This document shows, piece by piece, positions 9,188 through 13,182 of a stretch of DNA of 13,182 bases. The notes under the pieces were generated by a model that was not told where the DNA came from, ran no database searches, and saw nothing but the letters and a program-made list of their open reading frames with translations. Position 1 is the first letter of the stretch, and the number at the start of each line of letters is the position of its first letter. Source of the stretch: Spirogloea muscicola (Eukaryota; Streptophyta; Zygnematophyceae; Spirogloeales; Spirogloeaceae); contig WELB01000016.1 in NCBI GenBank assembly GCA_009602725.1, positions 1 to 13,182 of the forward strand. The letters run 5' to 3'. Both the position numbers and the translations under genes were made by a program.

Positions 9188-9556
9188 ATGGTCTTGAAGG
9201 CTCCGTTGAGCGACAACCTCGTAGGCGTGGTGGCATCCCCGCTCGGCGTCAGCCCGGCGCCGTCCTACGGCGCTGGCCTCCGCGGTGGCCGCCGTCGAGG
9301 GCGGAGCGAGGGGCCGCTGTCGCCCAGCGGCCTGCCTCTCTCGTTCGTGCGCGAGGCCACTGCGCTGTTCCGGGAGGTGGACGGCTTCCCGCTGGAGGTG
9401 GAGGACGAGGACGCGGACGATGACGAGCGGCCAGAGGCGGCGACGGCGGCGCTGGAGCTGGCGCTGGAGGACCCGCGGCTCCTCGCCTCCGCCGCGCCTG
9501 GCGACGGCACCTCCGGCCACCTGTCCTCGCAAGCGTCGACGGCCCAGGACGCATGA
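9188..9556 (+). CDS. Hypothetical acidic protein in the GC-rich island
   Basis: I do not recognise this gene. The frame from ATG 9188 (context GGCAGTATGG, with A at -3 and G at +4) to TGA 9554-9556 encodes 122 residues. Codons have strongly GC-rich third positions and the peptide looks protein-like. It runs MVLKAPLSDNLVGVVASPLG, then an Arg/Gly-rich linker (about 30-40), a helix-like LPLSFVREATALFREVDGF (about 47-65), a run of Asp/Glu (about 67-80) and a Ser/Ala tail. The frame is open further upstream through a poly-Ala stretch. A nearby ATG at 9076 (MEDAKV) is in another frame and could join only if the ambiguous base at 9096 hides a length error. It may be a first exon or a whole small gene. 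Confidence 0.42.
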   Translation: MVLKAPLSDNLVGVVASPLGVSPAPSYGAGLRGGRRRGRSEGPLSPSGLPLSFVREATALFREVDGFPLEVEDEDADDDERPEAATAALELALEDPRLLASAAPGDGTSGHLSSQASTAQDA

Positions 9557-9794
9557 CCTCCTGGCAGCGACGGCGGCACGACCGAGAGACCAAGCCGGCT
9601 CTGCACGCAGGGAAGCTGCCGCTTGAGTCTCCCGCTCGATGGAATGCAGGGACGACAGACTGATCATCTCGGGACGAGGCTCATGCCAGCAAGCCAATGC
9701 CGGCACCACTCTCATGTGAGAGCTGGCGAGTGCCAGGATTCCCCAGCTCCTGGCCAGATAGTGCTCAGCCAACTAGTTCCCCTACCAGTCCCCA

Positions 9795-10001
9795 ATGTCG
9801 GGTAAGTGGTCAGTACTAGCAGCCTGGCGGTTTAAGGAAGGCAGGGCTGAATCAATACTACTTTACTTTCTTGACATAGAAGCTATCTCCTTCATTTGTT
9901 GTACTTTACATGTACTGCCAGCTTATGCAGGCTTCACGGCCCCAGCCTCGTACACACCGCCAGGTGCACAAGACCACCAGCCAGTGAAGTACAATGGATG
10001 A
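9795..10001 (+). other. Candidate small exon pair (9795-9801 and 9931-10001)
   Basis: A strong donor TCGG/GTAAGT (9802) and a good acceptor CTTATGCAG (ending 9930) bracket a 129-nt intron. In one frame the join reads PMSGFTAPASYTPPGAQDH and ends VKYNG followed by TGA 9999-10001, a Pro/Tyr/Gln-rich tail that looks more natural than the other frames. The upstream part of the first exon is unclear: a TAG at 9774-9776 blocks that frame, so it must begin at an acceptor near 9777 or 9788, or start at ATG 9795. It could be the 3' end of the locus that begins near 9076-9188. No family recognised. Confidence 0.3.
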
Positions 10002-10518
10002 CATGAATAGTGATCGACTTACAGTCCTCTGTACATCACTGACCACCCAAGTTGTTGCTAATCGCATGGCTCTCACCTTGTAGAACAGCCTAATGACGTC
10101 GACATCAATGTGATTAGTTGATGGAACATATCCAAGACCTGGAACGGGAAGCTTCGGTTTTGTAAACCCCTAAGGCCTTTAAGAAGCAAGGGCACAATAT
10201 CGATTACAACCGCGGCATCCAAACGTGCTGACAGATAAATTACTATTCAGGACGATGGGACCACAAATCATCGAGTTAGATTCGAACGCACCCTGCTGCC
10301 AAGGGACGTGAGGATGCACCGTACGCGAGTCTTGCTAAAATCGCAGGGGGTGTTTTTGTGCTGCAGGCAAGTGAGATCTTGAGAAGGGGAAACAGGTTGA
10401 AGCGGCCAGTCTTTCTATGCTAGCCCGAGAGATGGAATGAGGATAAGGGACGTGAAATATCCCTGATCATGTGAGACTCCTTCATGTTCAAAGTCCCTGC
10501 CTTGGCCAACCTGTTGTC
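10002..10518. other. Intergenic region and probable 3' flank of the elongase gene
   Basis: No coding frame is supported. On the minus strand this follows the elongase stop. Two TGTAA pentamers (plus TTACA at 10204-10208 and 10019-10023) could act as the algal-type polyadenylation signal; this is weak evidence. GGTTT-TGT-AAACC (10156-10168) is a small inverted repeat running into AAACCCCTAA, a telomere-like string resembling the one in intron 2 of the FUSC-like gene. Confidence 0.45.
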
Positions 10519-13039
10519 TCACTCGGATTTAGCCAGGGCCTTCACTGGGTGCGCTGGCCCGCGAATGTATTTGTTGACATAGAAGTTGGCAAACAGAGCC
10601 AGCAGTGATATCATGTATACGAATAGCAACTGCAAGCCAAAGGACAACAGAGGCGTCAGTAGCAGCTGACAAGCAAAGTTTGACCATCTGTTGCAAGTAG
10701 ACGTACTCTGAGCAGTGGTGACCTGCATCATGTGCAGGTAGCTGACCTGTCTTACATCGCAGCTAAAGCTCAATGGGAGAACCAGCAGACCTTTCATAAG
10801 CTCATTCCTTCTTCTTGACATGTCTTGTTCGTAATTGAAGAGATGGGTTTTAGCATCGTCTCCCTGTCGGGTTAGTCGGATAAGCAAACCAGGTAGCAAC
10901 TAGTCACTACAAGCGTGCTTGTGTACATTGTGCACACTGGAGGGCTGCCTGCAGCAGGATCACTACCTTGTTCAAGTAGACAGGGTATGGCACATCATAA
11001 CAGACGTTGTAAAACGCCTGAACCATGTTGATTGCAAATTGAGTCATCTGCAGTTGAGTCAGATACCTGAAGGTGCAATACAGCCGCAATCTGTCAGGCT
11101 GCTTGTCAATTGGATCCAGCAGTTCTCACAGAGCTCATGCTCAAATTAGGCACAAGTCATTCATAAGAACGTGGAACTCACCATGCACTTCCCAACCTGC
11201 TACCAGAGCATGTACCGGTCACTACATGAGCCGCAACTTCAGAGGCAGATGCCTGTGATGATATCAAGGAGGGCTTTGACTAAAGTCTGGTGCTCTTCTC
11301 TACCCCCCTGAGTTCAAACCCTTGGCAGACTTAGCTCTCTCAGCTTGGTAAATTAGTAGACATGTGTTCTTGCACTCTTACCTGCCCCACCAGAGATACT
11401 TTTGCCTCAGAGCAGGATCTTTAGGTAGAATTGCAGCAATGAGGTAGTACAGGTACATGACAACATGCACTCCAGAGTTGAGCGCAGCCGAAAAGTAAGC
11501 TGCACAGGCAAAAGTAATCTGGTTGATATTAGACATTTGTTTCTGCCGAATAGGAAGGGCTGCATGCAGAGGGTACAGTCACTAGCAACTGCAATATTAG
11601 CAGCAGCATTGACGAGAATTTTACCTTCACCGCCAGGTGCATGGTATGATATTAACCACCAGATAAGTGCTATGGAGCTATGGTGGTAGACGTGGAGCAC
11701 GGAGATTTGTCGCATGTTTCTCTTGAGAACCATAATTATCTGCAGACAATGTAGAGCTCCCTGAGAGACTTAAGCCTGCAAGCTCGCAAGCAAACCGGCT
11801 CACCGATTGCAGGGTGATCCGGTATTGTAACCAACCAATACATGCTCGTAGTTGTCCAAGCTCTTGTCAGCCTTGCTATTGCTGCAGAAGGCCAGATAAG
11901 CGATGCAAGCCACACACAAGCCACATCAACAGATATAGGAGCAGAGGTCTTACAGTGTCAAAAAATTCGACATACTTGGACACATAGAATAGGTATATCA
12001 GCTTGGCCATCTGCATACATAGAAACAAATTACAGGTAAGTCCTGCCTGCAAGGACCAGCATGCAGAAAGCGGTGCTACATGTGCATCGCCTCTTTGTTC
12101 TCTTGTGACAAGTAATTTCATGCAAGGAAGCGTCCCGCCCCTCTAAATATTGGACAGAAGACAATCGCCTTCGCAAAGCCCACTCCAGGTACATCATAGA
12201 GCTGCTTAAGAAGCATACAGATACGACATGGCAGCAAGTCATGCAAGAACGAAGATAGTAGGTGCTACATCAAAATGTCAATCTTCACCAAGATGAGATG
12301 GGGTCGGGCTGAGGGGATTGATAGTGAGGCTCACCTTTACTTCCTGCTCTTTGAATGCATTGCCCCATACTGTATACCTGCACTTGCCGGTAAAAAACAG
12401 TCAGGCCATGCTGGCGCGCTCATAAGTCCCATCTGTCACTTCAAGCATAGCTGCGGATGCTCCCTGGCACCGTGACAGCCAGAGCAGCATCTCACCCTGC
12501 ATCACAAGTAGCGAGTGCACATTGCAGCTACTACCTGAGCTCCGCTGCTGCTCTACTGTCTGTCGCATCCTTGCCACTCACTTATGCAGCTCTAATCTAG
12601 CAGCCCCTGAGTCGCAGGAGCAGGCTGCTCTGCTCGCTGTTCTGCTTACTCTTGTGCGTGGTGGCAAGCTGTCGTACCTGTTGGCCACGGCCTGGTGCAC
12701 GATGCCACAGCACATGTAGAGGGACAGCGCGAAGCAGAGGAGGTTGTGGAAGACCACGACCGCGCGGAAGGGCGCGGGCTCCCGGGCGAGGGGCTTGAGG
12801 CCGAGCGCGCGGATGGCGAGCGCGCCGCCGAGGACGATGGTGAGGTACGCGGAGACGGCGAGCACGACGGGCGCGGGGCTGTCAACCAGCGGCAGGCCGG
12901 CGGTGATCTTGGCGGGTGCGGGGTCGACGCCGAACGCGGCCCGCAGGCCGTCGTGCACCAGTGCGTCGATGGCGGCGTCGACGTAGGCGTACGCGGCGCG
13001 CGCCTCCAGCCACAGGCTGCCGATGGCGGCGGCGGCCAT
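10519..13039 (-). CDS. ELO: ELO-family polyunsaturated fatty acid elongase (7 exons, complete)
   Basis: Predicted 3-ketoacyl-CoA synthase of the ER membrane, condensing malonyl-CoA with a polyunsaturated acyl-CoA to add two carbons. Minus-strand exons in order: 12678-13039, 12335-12377, 11954-12010, 11625-11739, 11382-11499, 10967-11066, 10519-10629. All introns are GT-AG and in phase; the product is 301 residues, close to the roughly 290 usual for plant and algal members. Family boxes are intact: K147xxE150F151xD153T154 (SKYVEFFDT), the histidine box H170VYH173H174, H204xxM207Y208xY210Y211, and T235QxQxxQ241F242. Several hydrophobic membrane spans are evident, ending LLFVYMISLLALFANFYV. The start ATG has G at -3 and +4, and an in-frame TGA lies 12 bases upstream (13052-13054). 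The C-terminal KALAKSE has lysine at -3 but not a full dilysine signal. The sequence resembles bryophyte and green-algal Delta6/Delta5 PUFA elongases; exact substrate (C18 or C20) cannot be decided. Confidence 0.94.
12335..12377 (-). other. Small exon 2 (43 nt) of the elongase gene
   Basis: It lies between acceptor GTGCAG (12380-12378) and donor AAG/GTGAGC. It supplies the last base of Arg121 and then YTVWGNAFKEQEVK, matching the W-G-N/T segment that precedes the KxxEFxDT box in related elongases. Exon 1 ends in phase 2 and exon 3 begins in phase 0, so a 3n+1 exon was required; 43 nt fits exactly. Another open stretch at about 12120-12203 was considered and does not fit the family or phase. 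Confidence 0.88.
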
Positions 13040-13182
13040 GGCGCCCCGCGGTCAGAGCACAAGGCGCGGAGGGATAGGCTGGGAGGAGCGCGTCCGCCAC
13101 GAGCCGGCAATGCTTAATCGGCGGCGGCGGAGGCGGCGGCGGCGACGGCGGCGGCGGCGGCGGAGGCGGCGGCGGAGGCGGT
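13040..13182 (-). promoter_or_regulatory. 5' leader and GC-rich promoter-proximal region of the elongase gene
   Basis: Reading on the minus strand, a (GCC)n/(CCT)n-type tract (13182 to about 13120) precedes about 80 bases of non-repetitive leader ending GGCGCC just before the start codon. No TATA element is visible. Transcription probably starts here or just outside the window. Confidence 0.5.
13120..13182. repeat. (GGC)n/(GGA) trinucleotide tract at window end
   Basis: A long imperfect GGC repeat with interspersed GGA and GAC units, 63 bases or more, cut by the window edge. It lies 81 bases upstream of the elongase start codon. Confidence 0.92.

Noticed and set aside
8309-9556. A 415-codon open plus-strand frame as one large gene
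   Set aside because: The first two thirds give a Cys/Trp/Pro-rich peptide with no family signal and cross repeats and the N. Only the last 122 codons look coding, so I kept that part.
8951-9772. Minus-strand 273-codon Arg-rich frame in the GC-rich island
   Set aside because: The Arg and Ser runs are the complement of GC-rich repeats and of the acidic plus-strand frame; the plus-strand reading has better codon structure.
12695-13117. Plus-strand 140-codon frame over elongase exon 1
   Set aside because: It is a GC-driven shadow of the elongase first exon, with Glu/Gly/Arg-rich low complexity.

Overview
The window is nuclear DNA of a eukaryotic green-lineage organism, most likely a green alga. 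Genes are split by many short GT-AG introns (about 125-525 nt). Both recognisable proteins are of green-plant type: a plant-style FUSC/aromatic-acid-exporter-like membrane protein and an ELO-family polyunsaturated fatty acid elongase. The elongase reads, from memory and without an alignment, closest to bryophyte and green-algal Delta6/Delta5 PUFA elongases. A streptophyte alga is my first guess and a chlorophyte is not excluded. Gene starts lie in GC-rich, (GGC)n-containing DNA, while gene bodies and introns are much nearer 50% GC or below.

Layout: (1) Positions 1 to 6780, plus strand: the FUSC-like gene, 5'-truncated by the window edge. Thirteen exons join in phase to give 1215 visible residues; an alternative last exon at 7149-7335 is possible. 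(2) About 7336-8900: no convincing gene; short tandem repeats and one perfect 15-bp inverted repeat. (3) About 9000-10001: a GC-rich island with one ambiguous base (9096), an acidic unrecognised plus-strand reading frame (9188-9556), and a candidate pair of small exons (9795-10001). (4) 10002-10518: intergenic DNA and probable 3' region of the elongase. (5) 13039 down to 10519, minus strand: a complete seven-exon ELO elongase of 301 residues with all the diagnostic boxes, followed upstream by a (GCC)n-rich promoter-proximal segment to the window edge.

The two main genes converge on the poorly understood middle locus. Nothing links them in one pathway: one predicts a membrane exporter or channel-like protein, the other an ER enzyme of very-long-chain PUFA synthesis. 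I found no CRISPR array, RNA gene, intact mobile element or obvious new multi-gene system. The most useful results are the two exon reconstructions, which include a 52-nt and a 43-nt exon that simple ORF calling misses, and the unexplained middle locus.
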